From Candidatus Gastranaerophilales bacterium (GTDB lineage: Bacteria; Cyanobacteriota; Vampirovibrionia; Gastranaerophilales; Gastranaerophilaceae): a stretch of DNA of 48,689 nucleotides. The position numbers and the translations under genes are program-made. The notes under the pieces are model-generated. The model saw only the letters and a program-made list of their open reading frames with translations. It made no database searches and was not told the DNA's origin. How positions within the stretch are numbered: position 1 is the stretch's first letter; every line of letters begins with the position of its first letter. The stretch lies in NCBI GenBank assembly GCA_944325675.1, contig CALVAZ010000097.1, forward strand, positions 1 to 48,689, read 5' to 3'. This document shows positions 8,442 to 17,077 of this stretch, piece by piece.

Positions 8442-10037
8442 ATGAATACAAGTATTAATGGAATTACAAGCAGGGATATTTATGTGCTTAGCGCTGCCGC
8501 GACGGGTGCAGCAATAAATCGTGCAGACGATATTTCAGAAATAAAAAGCTATTTACTATTCGGAGGCAGCGCCATGGCGCTACCCACAGTACTCAAAGGC
8601 GCCAAGGCACTGGCGTATGATTTTCCAATTTGGACATATAATAACTACGGGAATTATAAAACAGCCTTACTAAATAAATATAACAGTACAATAGGTAAAA
8701 CAAATATTTATAAAATTAACAGAAATGCTTTAAAAGGTAATTTTATAAATACAGTTAATGATAAATATCTACAAGGACAACTCAAAGCTGCAAGTTTGCG
8801 AGGCTATGACATAAATGCACTTGAAGCTGAAAAAAGAAATTTAGAGCGTCTAAGCAAACTCTTTGAAAAAAAGGAAAGTGATAAAATAATTAGTAAAGCA
8901 GGAAGATCATTGAAACGTAATGCGAATAAACGAGCACTGATAACAAATGCTAATAATTTTCAGAAAGCAGAAATATATAAAGAAACAAATCGATTACTAG
9001 CAGAAGCAAATGGGCTTAAGGGTAAAGAATTAGCCGCAAAATTAAAAGAAATAAAAATTGCAGAAACCAAAGCAAAGATAGCAGTACAACAAGCAAAAGC
9101 AGCAGGTACAATAAAAAGTACAACAAAAGTTGGCAGAGCCGCCTCTTGGATAAAGACAAAAACAGGAGCACGTGCATTACAGACCAAAGTACTAGAAGGA
9201 ACCTTAAGCAGTAATACTGCAGTAAGAACTGTCGCCAAAGGTGTTAAAGCCGGTGGTGGAATGTTCTTAATTTCAGCAGCAATGGAAGCCCCAAATGTCG
9301 TAAAAACTTATAAGGAGTTAGGAGGCAAAAAAGGTACTAAACAACTTGCCAAGTCCACGGCAAAAGTGGCAGCCGAAACTGCGGGCTTTATAGTAGGTAC
9401 AAAAGTTGCAGGTATTGCAGGTGCAAAAATTGGGGCAACAATTGGAACAGCAATTGGAGGACCGGTAGGAACAGCTATTGGCGCCGTTGTAGGAGGCGCA
9501 ATTGGAGTAATAGGCGGTCTTTTAGGCAGCTGGCTATTTGGTAAAGCGACAAAAGCAGTTGTTGGCGAAGATGAATTAGTAAAGGCTAAAAAAGAGCAAG
9601 CTGAAGCTTTAGCCGCAGAAATCAAAAAAAATCCAGAACTACAAACTGAAGTAGCCCTGACAGCAAAAGAACAACTAGAAAGCGGTAATATAACATCCGA
9701 AAAAGATGCAAATGATGTAATAGCAAGCTTTAACAATGTAGCGGAATATGAATTGCGAAAACAAAAACAGGAACAGCCCGCTTTAGAAAATGATTATCAA
9801 AACAATCTAACAGGCAAAGCCTCAAATCAACGAGTAACTACCGATTCAGGGTTAAATGCACTACTTACACTTGCTAGTGGTAATTTTTCGAACAACTATA
9901 ATACAATGAATTTAACAAACTATACACCTTATAAAAATGTAATTTCAAATTCATTTATGAATCCATTTATGCCAAATTTCATGTCAAAAATAAACTATTT
10001 TAATCAATTTATGCGATATAACAACCCCGCAGCATAA
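8442..10037 (+). CDS. Glycine-zipper membrane protein B, 531 aa
   Basis: Starts MNTSINGITSRDIYVLS after GGGGATAAG. The N-terminus has a hydrophobic region near 35-60, then a long Lys/Ala/Glu-rich helical or coiled-coil region (about 90-240). Next comes FLISAAMEAPNVVKTYKELG, resembling FELPNIFKATK of the preceding gene. A long glycine zipper follows (about 310-375; ATIGTAIGGPVGTAIGAVVG, GAIGVIGGLLGSWLFG). The tail is Asn/Gln/Met-rich and ends FMRYNNPAA. The domain order matches the upstream gene, so I infer paralogues. Known glycine-zipper proteins include membrane-spanning effectors, colicin-like and envelope proteins; no catalytic motif is seen and no function can be assigned. Confidence 0.72.
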   Translation: MNTSINGITSRDIYVLSAAATGAAINRADDISEIKSYLLFGGSAMALPTVLKGAKALAYDFPIWTYNNYGNYKTALLNKYNSTIGKTNIYKINRNALKGNFINTVNDKYLQGQLKAASLRGYDINALEAEKRNLERLSKLFEKKESDKIISKAGRSLKRNANKRALITNANNFQKAEIYKETNRLLAEANGLKGKELAAKLKEIKIAETKAKIAVQQAKAAGTIKSTTKVGRAASWIKTKTGARALQTKVLEGTLSSNTAVRTVAKGVKAGGGMFLISAAMEAPNVVKTYKELGGKKGTKQLAKSTAKVAAETAGFIVGTKVAGIAGAKIGATIGTAIGGPVGTAIGAVVGGAIGVIGGLLGSWLFGKATKAVVGEDELVKAKKEQAEALAAEIKKNPELQTEVALTAKEQLESGNITSEKDANDVIASFNNVAEYELRKQKQEQPALENDYQNNLTGKASNQRVTTDSGLNALLTLASGNFSNNYNTMNLTNYTPYKNVISNSFMNPFMPNFMSKINYFNQFMRYNNPAA

Positions 10038-10041
10038 GCAA

Positions 10042-10069
10042 AATACCGGCTCTAAGGCCGGTATTTTTT
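10042..10069 (+). terminator. Intrinsic terminator after glycine-zipper gene B
   Basis: Stem AATACCGGC / GCCGGTATT with loop TCTAAG, then TTTTTT. A textbook GC-rich hairpin with a U-run. Confidence 0.9.
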
Positions 10070-10076
10070 CAAGCTT

Positions 10077-10250
10077 TTAAAGTGATGTTACATTAAAATC
10101 GCGTTCGGAAACTGATGACGTTGTATCAAAAATCTTTGTGAAAAATCGTTCCAACGCAGCTTCCATACCTTTAATTTCTTTTGTTAAAGAATTAAACCCA
10201 TCTCTTTTTGCATCAGTAATAGCATTTGAGAAAATTTCTTCTTGATACAT
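10077..10250 (-). CDS. Small hypothetical protein, 57 aa
   Basis: An open frame from ATG 10250 to TAA 10077. It starts MYQEEIFSNAITDAKRDGFN and contains KEIKGMEAALERFF; an amphipathic helix is likely. TAGGAG lies nine bases upstream of the ATG. There is no signal peptide or membrane segment. It is convergent with glycine-zipper gene B and divergent from the uridine-kinase-like gene, and occupies most of the 365-base gap there; 10257-10402 otherwise shows only AT-rich sequence with a likely promoter. The product is unknown. Confidence 0.5.
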   Translation of the reverse strand: MYQEEIFSNAITDAKRDGFNSLTKEIKGMEAALERFFTKIFDTTSSVSERDFNVTSL

Positions 10251-10402
10251 TTTAATATACTCCTATCTATCTTCACAAGAATATATACGAATATTTATTC
10301 CAAAAACTTTAATTTTTTAAACAATATTGTTACAAAATTTATTATTACGGGAAAATTTAAAAACTTTAAAGTAAAATGAATATTATACGAGGGGAAGTTC
10401 AG

Positions 10403-11236
10403 ATGAAAGATTTTCAATTAACCAGTTATGACTACTATTCAAGCCGACGTGATATGGAAGTTATTTCCAAAATTGTTGAAGCACTTAAAAAAATATTAGA
10501 AGAAGACAAGCACGCGGTTCAACCGTTATTTTTGAAAACATCTGAAAACCTTATTTTAAATATTGCAAGGAAGGTTGTACAGGAAAAAAAGAAAACTTTT
10601 CTTATTGGCATTACAGGTGAAAGTGCATCAGGAAAGACCGTTTTCGTTGACAACACAATCAAAGCATGTGTTAAAGACAAAAAAGAAGGCATATATACAG
10701 TAATTCGCTGTGATGACTACTATAAAGATACATCTAAAGAACTACAAGAAGCCGGAAGCTATGAAGAATTATTTAAAACAGGCTTCAGCTTTGATACACC
10801 CAATGCAATTGATTTAGATTTAATGAAAGACCATTTAATTGAGTTAAAGGCAGGGAGAAGTGTTACATCACCTAAATATGATTTTGTAACTTGTATATCA
10901 GATCCAAACGGCGATTTCAAAAAACCAGCAAAAGTTGTTTTAACTGAAGGGTTATACGTATTAAATAACGGCTTAGCCGATATAATGGATGTAAAAGTTT
11001 ATGTATTCACTCCACTTGAAGTCATCAAGGATCGTTGGTACAAGAGAGCTGCTCTAAGAGGTAAAACCGGAACCGCCGCCGATATGCAATTCCAAGACGT
11101 AAATAAGACAGCGCAAGAATACATAAGACCAAATTATCAAATAGCAGATGCTGTAATAAACGGACTTGTCAGCCAAGAATACATTCAACAAATTACAGAT
11201 AAAATATTTAATGCACTTAAAAATATTGATTATTAA
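10403..11236 (+). CDS. Uridine kinase-like P-loop kinase
   Basis: 277 aa from ATG 10403, which has GAGGGGAAG just upstream. The longer frame from 10376 runs over this ribosome-binding site. P-loop GESASGKT is at residues 72-79, followed by a DDYYKD acceptor-binding motif typical of uridine/phosphoribulokinase-type kinases and by FDTPNAIDLDLM. The family phosphorylates uridine or cytidine (or ribulose-5-phosphate). The N-terminal 65 residues before the P-loop are an extension relative to standard uridine kinase, so a uridine-kinase-like paralogue with another substrate is possible. It ends in a shared bidirectional terminator. Confidence 0.78.
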   Translation: MKDFQLTSYDYYSSRRDMEVISKIVEALKKILEEDKHAVQPLFLKTSENLILNIARKVVQEKKKTFLIGITGESASGKTVFVDNTIKACVKDKKEGIYTVIRCDDYYKDTSKELQEAGSYEELFKTGFSFDTPNAIDLDLMKDHLIELKAGRSVTSPKYDFVTCISDPNGDFKKPAKVVLTEGLYVLNNGLADIMDVKVYVFTPLEVIKDRWYKRAALRGKTGTAADMQFQDVNKTAQEYIRPNYQIADAVINGLVSQEYIQQITDKIFNALKNIDY

Positions 11237-11269
11237 AAAATATGGTGTAGAAAATCTACACCATATTTT
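11237..11269. terminator. Bidirectional terminator between convergent genes
   Basis: Perfect 15-bp stem AAAATATGGTGTAGA / TCTACACCATATTTT with an AAA loop. A-runs and T-runs on both sides let it serve the plus-strand kinase and the minus-strand Cys-rich gene. Confidence 0.88.
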
Positions 11270-11548
11270 CTAGTATCCCATTTTTTGACAAGGACAATCT
11301 GCTTCTTGGTTGAATGCTTTTGTACACTTTTCACATTTAGGGGCAATTTTAACTTTAGCGCATGCGTTACATTTTTCCTTCTTCGGCTTTTGACACTTCT
11401 GTTTTTTAACCTTCTCACACTTATTACAGTTTCTAAAACCTGTAAAAGGATTTAGACTGTTTATACCATCATAAGTCCAAGCGAAAGCTCCTTGAGCCGG
11501 AAGTAAGAAAAAGGCAAATAAAGCTAAGGCTGCAATAGTTTTTTTCAT
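11270..11548 (-). CDS. Small secreted Cys-rich protein
   Basis: 92 aa. A Sec signal peptide MKKTIAALALFAFFLLPAQG ending near AFA-W (cleavage about residue 23) is followed by a mature part of about 69 residues. That part has eleven Cys, mostly as C-x2-C or C-x-C pairs (CNKC, CNAC, CEKC, CPC), with many Lys. This pattern suggests metal binding or disulfide-rich structure in the periplasm or outside the cell. I recognise no family. Upstream, 11549-11747 contains no further gene. The high Lys/Cys content makes chance coding unlikely. Confidence 0.7.
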   Translation of the reverse strand: MKKTIAALALFAFFLLPAQGAFAWTYDGINSLNPFTGFRNCNKCEKVKKQKCQKPKKEKCNACAKVKIAPKCEKCTKAFNQEADCPCQKMGY

Positions 11549-11684
11549 AATCTACTCCTTATAAAATTAGCCGATACAACGTAGCTACACATAAACATTT
11601 TAAATTTCTAAGAGTTAAAAACAACAGCAAAATAGGTAATACTTATTACACAAAAGTATTGATAAAAAAGTTCTACAAAACACT

Positions 11685-11718
11685 CAAAAAACAGGGAAGG
11701 TTTAAAACCATCCCTGTT
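11685..11718 (-). terminator. Intrinsic terminator of the SLH-protein gene
   Basis: Stem AACAGGGA-A-GGTTT / AAACC-A-TCCCTGTT (11690-11718), followed on the minus strand by TTTT. It lies 29 bases beyond the stop at 11748. Confidence 0.85.
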
Positions 11719-11747
11719 AAATAAAGTATATTATAGAATAAGCAACA

Positions 11748-13034
11748 TTATTTACTTATACTTGCGTCATCACAAAGTATAACATATATTTGCTCACCAG
11801 CTTTAGCATGGTACTTAAGACCCGGAGTTACAAGGCCTGTAACCAAACCAACACCTGCACCGATAGGAGTACCTATTGCAATACCTTTACCGATTTCAGC
11901 AGGATTTGGTATAAATGCAAACCCAACACCAGCACCGGTACCAACGGCACCAAGACCAATCGTGTATAATGCAACTTTGCCCGCGGTCATCCAAGGTCCT
12001 TCTTTCAATGCATAATCTTTGTAGAAAGGTTTTGCATTTAAGTCAACCTTTTTACCATCCGGCATACATACTTCAGTCAACTGAATATATACACGTGCAT
12101 TTTTGTTAAACCATTTTTGTGGAACAACATTTAAAACTGTACCTGTAAATACAGAATTTGCAGGTATTAACAATGTACCTTCTTCAGTACAGATATCTTG
12201 CGGATTAACAAATTTAACTACTTGTCCTGCAGAAGCCTGTTCAGACTTAAATCTGTCAGAAAAAGCGACTTCCAAAACGTTACCGCTCATTACAATATTT
12301 CTTGTGTTTGTAATTTTTACGGAGTTGTTAGGAGCGTTCTTTTTGATATTTAAATGTTCAATAGCGAGAACCTTTTCCAAGTCAGGCCCGACATATTCTT
12401 CTTGCACCAAACCGATTTTATCACGTAATCTTGCTAAAAGAACAGCCGCTTCAGCTCTGGTTAAATCATCGTTAGGACGTAATTCTTTAGCGTTCGGATA
12501 ATTTACATATATACCATAAGCCAAAGACTTAGCATAAGGTTTTACAGCCCACGCAGGAACAGCATCCGCATCATCGAAATAACTAAGTACAGAAGTATCA
12601 ACAGCAGTTTCTTTCGTAATATGGCTGATTACAGATTGAACTTCCGCACGAGTCATTACCCTGGTTGGTTTAAAAGTTCTGTCCGGATAACCATAAACAA
12701 GTCCCAACTGTTGAGAACGCAACACATCAGAATAATAAGCATCTGAAGATGAAACATCAGTAAAAATATTTGAAATATTTACATTCAAATTGTCGTTTGA
12801 TAAAAGCTTCAATAAAGCTCTGACAAAATCAACTCTTTGAACGGTATCTTCAGGATAAAAATTGCCTGAAGAATCCAAAGACATAATGTCGTTAGAAACA
12901 ACATCTACGATTTCAGTTCTTGCCCAATAATTTTTGCTAACATCAGCAATTTTAGAAGCATCAGCCGCCAAAACAGGAAGAACATTCCAAGCCATCAAAC
13001 TGACAGCTAACAACCCAGCGAATAATTTTTTCAT
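11748..13034 (-). CDS. SLH-domain envelope protein with C-terminal beta/glycine-zipper part
   Basis: 428 aa. The signal peptide MKKLFAGLLAVSLMAWNVLP ends near VLAA-D. Three S-layer homology repeats follow: about 28-80 (ending PEDTVQRVDFVRALL), 86-143 (YGYPDRTFKPTRVMTRAEV) and 147-210 (LRPNDDLTRAEAAVLL). SLH domains bind pyruvylated or peptidoglycan-linked cell wall polymers. The C-terminal half has GTLLIPANSVFTGTVLNV, then a Gly-rich hydrophobic stretch (AIGTPIGAGVGLVTGLV) and AGEQIYVIL. This order loosely recalls the beta-domain of VirB10/TrbI proteins (inference). It is probably an envelope tether. It is transcribed divergently from pyk from a closely spaced promoter pair. Confidence 0.85.
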   Translation of the reverse strand: MKKLFAGLLAVSLMAWNVLPVLAADASKIADVSKNYWARTEIVDVVSNDIMSLDSSGNFYPEDTVQRVDFVRALLKLLSNDNLNVNISNIFTDVSSSDAYYSDVLRSQQLGLVYGYPDRTFKPTRVMTRAEVQSVISHITKETAVDTSVLSYFDDADAVPAWAVKPYAKSLAYGIYVNYPNAKELRPNDDLTRAEAAVLLARLRDKIGLVQEEYVGPDLEKVLAIEHLNIKKNAPNNSVKITNTRNIVMSGNVLEVAFSDRFKSEQASAGQVVKFVNPQDICTEEGTLLIPANSVFTGTVLNVVPQKWFNKNARVYIQLTEVCMPDGKKVDLNAKPFYKDYALKEGPWMTAGKVALYTIGLGAVGTGAGVGFAFIPNPAEIGKGIAIGTPIGAGVGLVTGLVTPGLKYHAKAGEQIYVILCDDASISK

Positions 13035-13078
13035 TTCACACTACCTTCTCTTACCACTAGTAAACAATTTTTGTTTAT

Positions 13079-13107
13079 AGTATAACTTACACATCAAATT
13101 TTGTAAA
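13079..13107 (-). promoter_or_regulatory. Promoter of the SLH-protein gene
   Basis: On the minus strand TTTACA (13107-13102), 17 bases, TATACT (13084-13079). Good spacing, and a match to consensus in five of six bases at each box. Confidence 0.65.
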
Positions 13108-13130
13108 GTCATTTATACTTTGAATATACA
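13101..13130 (+). promoter_or_regulatory. Promoter of pyk, overlapping the divergent -35
   Basis: TTGTAA (13101-13106), 18 bases, TATACA (13125-13130), 22 bases before the pyk ATG. Its -35 overlaps the -35 of the SLH gene on the other strand, so the two promoters probably compete. Confidence 0.5.
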
Positions 13131-13151
13131 TTAAGTAACAGGGAGAATATA

Positions 13152-14591
13152 ATGGATAATTTCACAATGACAAAGATTGTTGCGACACTGGGACCTGCAA
13201 GTAATACAAAAGACATGATACGTGAGCTTTATAAATCAGGTGTTACAATGTTTAGAATAAACTCATCGCATGAAACTCCAGAGGTTCACCAAAAAACGCT
13301 TGATTTAATCCGGACAATCGAAAAAGAAGAAAAAACATTAATACCGATTCTATTAGATTTACAAGGACCCAAAATAAGAATAGGAAACCTTGAAAATTCA
13401 ATTGAGATAAAAAAAGATGACATCATAAAATTTAAACATCAGGAAAAATTAACGGATGATATAATACCGGTAGACTATGAAGGTATTTCAAAAGACGTCA
13501 AAACAGGAGAAAAAATTCTCATTGATGACGGAAAAATTCAATTTGTTGTTGAAAAAGTTGACGGGGATATAATTTTTGCAAAAGCCCTAACAGACGGCCT
13601 TTTAAAACAACGAAAAGGCATAAACATTCCGGGTTCAACAGGCAGCATAGATGTTCTAACCGAACGGGACAGAATATTTATAGACTTTGCTGTAAAAAAC
13701 AAAATTGATTATCTCGGATTGTCATTTGTCAGAACAGCGAACGATGTTATGCAACTTAGGGAAATACTTAAGTCAAAAAATAGTAATATACGAATTATCT
13801 CAAAAATAGAAAAACCGCAAGCAGTAGATAATATTGACGAAATAATCGATTTATCTGACGGAATTATGGTTGCAAGAGGTGATTTAGGTATAGAAATTTC
13901 ATCGGAAAAAGTTCCTATAGTTCAAAAAACAATAATCAAGAAAGCTAATTTCAAATCAAAAGTAGTTATCGTTGCAACACAAATGCTTGAGAGCATGATA
14001 GACAACCCGATACCTACACGCGCTGAAGCCTCTGACGTAGCAAACGCAATATTAGACGGAACAGATGCAATAATGCTTTCAGGTGAAACCGCTGCAGGTA
14101 AGTATCCAGTTGAAGCTGTAAAAATGATGCAATTGATTTCAGAAAATGTTGAAAACAGTCCGTTTTTAAGACATGACACCTTCCCAAAAAAGATGATAGA
14201 TCAGAATAATACACAAGCCATGGCAATAGGAATGGCACTTTCAGATATGATAAGAAAAGTTCCGGGCATAAAAGCTATAGTAGCACTTACAGGAAGCGGC
14301 TTTACACCGGTATTTTTGTCAGAAAGCAAACCATCCGTTCCAATTCTTGCTTGCTGTCCGGACATTAACATTTGCCGTGCAATATGCTTATATCGCGCAG
14401 TATTCCCGATAAACTTTAAATTTGAACGAAAAATTGACCGTTCTACACTTGACAAAATGGACAGTTTTCTTATAAACAAGTTAAACCTTAACCCGGAGGA
14501 TACCGTGATAATAACCGGTTCTGTCCCAAACGTACTGGTTGGCGGCACAAATTTTATAAAAATACATAAAATAATGAAACAAGAAAGATAA
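13152..14591 (+). CDS. pyk: Pyruvate kinase
   Basis: 479 aa, the usual bacterial length. It converts phosphoenolpyruvate and ADP to pyruvate and ATP, the last step of glycolysis. It starts MDNFTMTKIVATLGPAS after GGGAGAATATA. Substrate and metal sites are visible in LLDLQGPKIRIGN, ISKIEKPQAVDNIDEI and MVARGDLGIEI, with ATQMLESMIDNPIPTRAEAS and AIMLSGETAAGKYPVEA following. The C-terminal domain ends DTVIITGSVPNVLVGGTN. It is monocistronic with its own terminator. Confidence 0.97.
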   Translation: MDNFTMTKIVATLGPASNTKDMIRELYKSGVTMFRINSSHETPEVHQKTLDLIRTIEKEEKTLIPILLDLQGPKIRIGNLENSIEIKKDDIIKFKHQEKLTDDIIPVDYEGISKDVKTGEKILIDDGKIQFVVEKVDGDIIFAKALTDGLLKQRKGINIPGSTGSIDVLTERDRIFIDFAVKNKIDYLGLSFVRTANDVMQLREILKSKNSNIRIISKIEKPQAVDNIDEIIDLSDGIMVARGDLGIEISSEKVPIVQKTIIKKANFKSKVVIVATQMLESMIDNPIPTRAEASDVANAILDGTDAIMLSGETAAGKYPVEAVKMMQLISENVENSPFLRHDTFPKKMIDQNNTQAMAIGMALSDMIRKVPGIKAIVALTGSGFTPVFLSESKPSVPILACCPDINICRAICLYRAVFPINFKFERKIDRSTLDKMDSFLINKLNLNPEDTVIITGSVPNVLVGGTNFIKIHKIMKQER

Positions 14592-14596
14592 ATAAA

Positions 14597-14625
14597 AAGC
14601 CCCTAAAAGGGGCTTAAATTTTTTC
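14597..14625 (+). terminator. Intrinsic terminator of pyk
   Basis: AAGCCCCT-AAA-AGGGGCTT followed by AAATTTTTT. Confidence 0.9.
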
Positions 14626-14786
14626 TAGGAAATAGGAATAGGAAGTGTCTCTCTTTACTTAAACGGGAATAATCTCTCTCTTAACATCTCTCGTATTTGA
14701 TTAATGTTCTCTCATATATATAAAGTATATAAAAAATATGTAATTTCAAAATTGTATAAATTGTTTACAAAAATTAATAAAAAAAA

Positions 14787-14815
14787 TTGCCAAACTTTAG
14801 TGTTTATAGTACAAT
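14787..14815 (+). promoter_or_regulatory. Promoter of the 74-aa protein gene
   Basis: TTGCCA (14787-14792), exactly 17 bases, TACAAT (14810-14815), 27 bases before the ATG at 14843. The rest of 14626-14786 is AT-rich, with CTCTC-type stretches but no gene I can support. Confidence 0.6.
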
Positions 14816-14842
14816 TGATGAGTAGTAATTTGGGGTTAAGAG

Positions 14843-15067
14843 ATGTTAGTATCTGCAATAAGCAAATTAGATTCTTCAAAGGCACTCAAGAACACGAGTT
14901 ATTCCTTAAAGAACAATTTTAACGGTGACAAGAATACAAATACTATTGAAAAATGTAAACCGCATTACAAAAATAGTTCGTCAATTGCTACCAGACATTT
15001 TGCAGAAAGTGATAGTAAAAACACTTCTGTAGAAGAAAATGGAAACTCCTTGTCTGTACTAGCTTAA
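14843..15067 (+). CDS. Small hypothetical protein, 74 aa
   Basis: Starts MLVSAISKLDSSKALKNTSY after GGGGTTAAGAG. Ser, Asn, Lys and Thr rich, with no signal peptide or membrane segment, so probably a disordered cytosolic or exported peptide. It has a well-formed promoter, which supports expression. Its stop overlaps the stop of the convergent MFS gene. No family recognised. Confidence 0.55.
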   Translation: MLVSAISKLDSSKALKNTSYSLKNNFNGDKNTNTIEKCKPHYKNSSSIATRHFAESDSKNTSVEENGNSLSVLA

Positions 15068-16227
15068 TTTTTATTCGCATCAAAAAGATATTTAACAAAT
15101 ACAGAGAAAACTGCAGGAATAAATGCGACACCAAGCAGCACATTTGTAATGCCGAAGGCTTGTGCTACAAAACCATTAAGTGACATAATTATCGCAACAA
15201 TACCCCATGCAAAACCATTTATAAAGCCGCCGATTATGCTTTTGTACTCAGGGACAATGCTCTGTGCCATATTCATCGTTACAGGAACAGCAAGCATGGT
15301 AATAAAGCCCATCATAAAATATACTAAAAACGAAAAATACGGATAAGTTTTATATGTCAAAACAAACAACAACATAAGAGGCAGGGTAGAAATCATAGAC
15401 AGATAAAATACATTTTTAGTTCCGATAATTTTCTCAAACCTGTTGCTCACCATAGAACCTATACCACCGAGAGAAATAAAAATAAAAAGCATGGAACCGA
15501 TAAAAAATGGCGAATAGCCCATGTCCTTCCATAAAAACGGAAGCAGTATAAAACAAGAGGTAGAAATAAGCGATTTAAGCATTGAAATAATATTCAAAAT
15601 ATTCAATTTACGGTTTGATAAAATAGCAACAAATGCCTCTTTGATATTATAATCAGGTTTTGAAGCACTGTCACCAGACATTTTAGGAACAAACTTAAAC
15701 ATAACAAAAGCCCAAAAAAGTCCTATAACAGCAAGCGCGGGCATCTTTTCCAACCCAAAGAATTGAGCAATATAAGCTGATAATAGGGGACCCACTGAAT
15801 AGCCTAAAGTTCCCATTCCCAAAAATATACCCATATATTTGACAGCTTCGGCACCCGAAAACTTATTTGCCAAACCCAAAGCCTGAGGGTGAAACAGACT
15901 TGATCCAAGACTACCTAAAATAATAAAAGCAACCATATGGGATAAAGTTTTAGAAGCAGGTGCAAACGGAATAAAACAAGAAGTTAGCAAAAGCCCCCAA
16001 AAAATAAACGAGCGTTTTAACATATTATCTGCAAAAAAACCGAATATAGGTTGTAAAAGTGATGAAACTATGTGCGACATACTTAAAACAATTGTTGCAA
16101 CAGCCATTGATATTCCGATTTTAGCAGCGATAAAGGGCATAATCGGATTCAAAAAACCTGTGTAAATATCGTTTACGAAATGTCCGCCCGAAAGCCAAAT
16201 TAATGCTGATTTATTCCCTCTTTTCAT
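15064..16227 (-). CDS. MFS transporter, fosmidomycin-resistance (Fsr)-like
   Basis: 387 aa with about 12 hydrophobic segments and no signal peptide. N-terminal GGHFVNDIYTGFLNPIMPF, the cytoplasmic loop FGFFADNMLKRS and LGSLGSSLFHPQALGLA resemble Fsr-type major facilitator transporters (the SLFHPQA motif in helix 4). Fsr exports fosmidomycin in E. coli; in gut bacteria the natural substrate is often unknown. No clear Shine-Dalgarno precedes the ATG. It lies downstream of lgt on the same strand with a 72-base gap, so co-transcription is possible. Confidence 0.82.
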   Translation of the reverse strand: MKRGNKSALIWLSGGHFVNDIYTGFLNPIMPFIAAKIGISMAVATIVLSMSHIVSSLLQPIFGFFADNMLKRSFIFWGLLLTSCFIPFAPASKTLSHMVAFIILGSLGSSLFHPQALGLANKFSGAEAVKYMGIFLGMGTLGYSVGPLLSAYIAQFFGLEKMPALAVIGLFWAFVMFKFVPKMSGDSASKPDYNIKEAFVAILSNRKLNILNIISMLKSLISTSCFILLPFLWKDMGYSPFFIGSMLFIFISLGGIGSMVSNRFEKIIGTKNVFYLSMISTLPLMLLFVLTYKTYPYFSFLVYFMMGFITMLAVPVTMNMAQSIVPEYKSIIGGFINGFAWGIVAIIMSLNGFVAQAFGITNVLLGVAFIPAVFSVFVKYLFDANKN

Positions 16228-16299
16228 GACAAAAACATTATTGTGTAAAAGAGCTCAAAAATCAACCGTAAATATAGAGCATATACACAGTAAGAGAAA

Positions 16300-17076
16300 C
16301 TATTTTTCCTTTAAGATATAAAAAATTCCGGATAAACCAACGAAAATAAATAATGCAGACACAACAACCGCAATGGGCAAACCGAATAAATAAAATACAC
16401 TATCAACGCGAACGAATTCAACCAAAATTCTTGCAAAAGAATATAGTACGAGATAAGCAAAAAAAGTAACTCCCGAATTTTTAGCTTTAGAAAGTATAAA
16501 AATAAGTACAAAAAATATCAAAATATCAGCAAAAGCTTCATACAAAAAAGTAGGATGAAAAAGGCTGTACTGAAGATATTCAACAGGTCTTGAAGCAACT
16601 GGTATAAACAATCCCCAATCAGAATAAGTAGGCAATCCAAAAGCTTCCGAATTAAAAAAATTTCCCCATCTGCCGACAGACTGGGCAAAAACAGTTGCAC
16701 ATGCCAGCACATCCAAGACCTTTAAAAATTCCAAATTATTTTTTTTCACAACATAAAAAACCGTTAATATTCCGGCAATCAGCATACCATGTACAGACAA
16801 ACCACCTTGTCTTATATCAAATATTTCCCAAAAATGCTTGGAATAATAAGAATAATTTAAAGCACAGTAATATAATCTTGCACCAATAATTCCAAGTATA
16901 ATAATCAAAGGAGCAATATCAATGAAAAAGTCTTTTCTGATATTTGTATAACGTTCAGCCAGGATTTCTGCAATACAAACACCAAAAAACACAGCAACCG
17001 CCAAAAAGATACCATACCAATATATCGGGAAATTAATAATATAAAAAGCGACCTCACCGGGAGATTGAATAATCAT
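16300..17076 (-). CDS. lgt: Prolipoprotein diacylglyceryl transferase
   Basis: 258 aa, about seven membrane segments. Lgt moves diacylglycerol from phosphatidylglycerol to the lipobox Cys of prolipoproteins in the inner membrane. Conserved features are FPIYWYGIFLA at the N-terminus, GGLSVHGMLIAG, the signature GRWGNFFNSEAFG and HPTFLYEA. The length is normal. The start ATG lies one base after the stop of the upstream TPR gene, so they form a translationally coupled pair. Confidence 0.95.
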   Translation of the reverse strand: MIIQSPGEVAFYIINFPIYWYGIFLAVAVFFGVCIAEILAERYTNIRKDFFIDIAPLIIILGIIGARLYYCALNYSYYSKHFWEIFDIRQGGLSVHGMLIAGILTVFYVVKKNNLEFLKVLDVLACATVFAQSVGRWGNFFNSEAFGLPTYSDWGLFIPVASRPVEYLQYSLFHPTFLYEAFADILIFFVLIFILSKAKNSGVTFFAYLVLYSFARILVEFVRVDSVFYLFGLPIAVVVSALFIFVGLSGIFYILKEK

Positions 17077-17077
17077 G

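Noticed and set aside
14704-14922. 72-aa plus-strand frame after pyk
   Set aside because: It spans the well-formed promoter (14787-14815) and the start of the 74-aa gene in another frame, has no ribosome-binding site and reads like translated AT-rich intergenic DNA.
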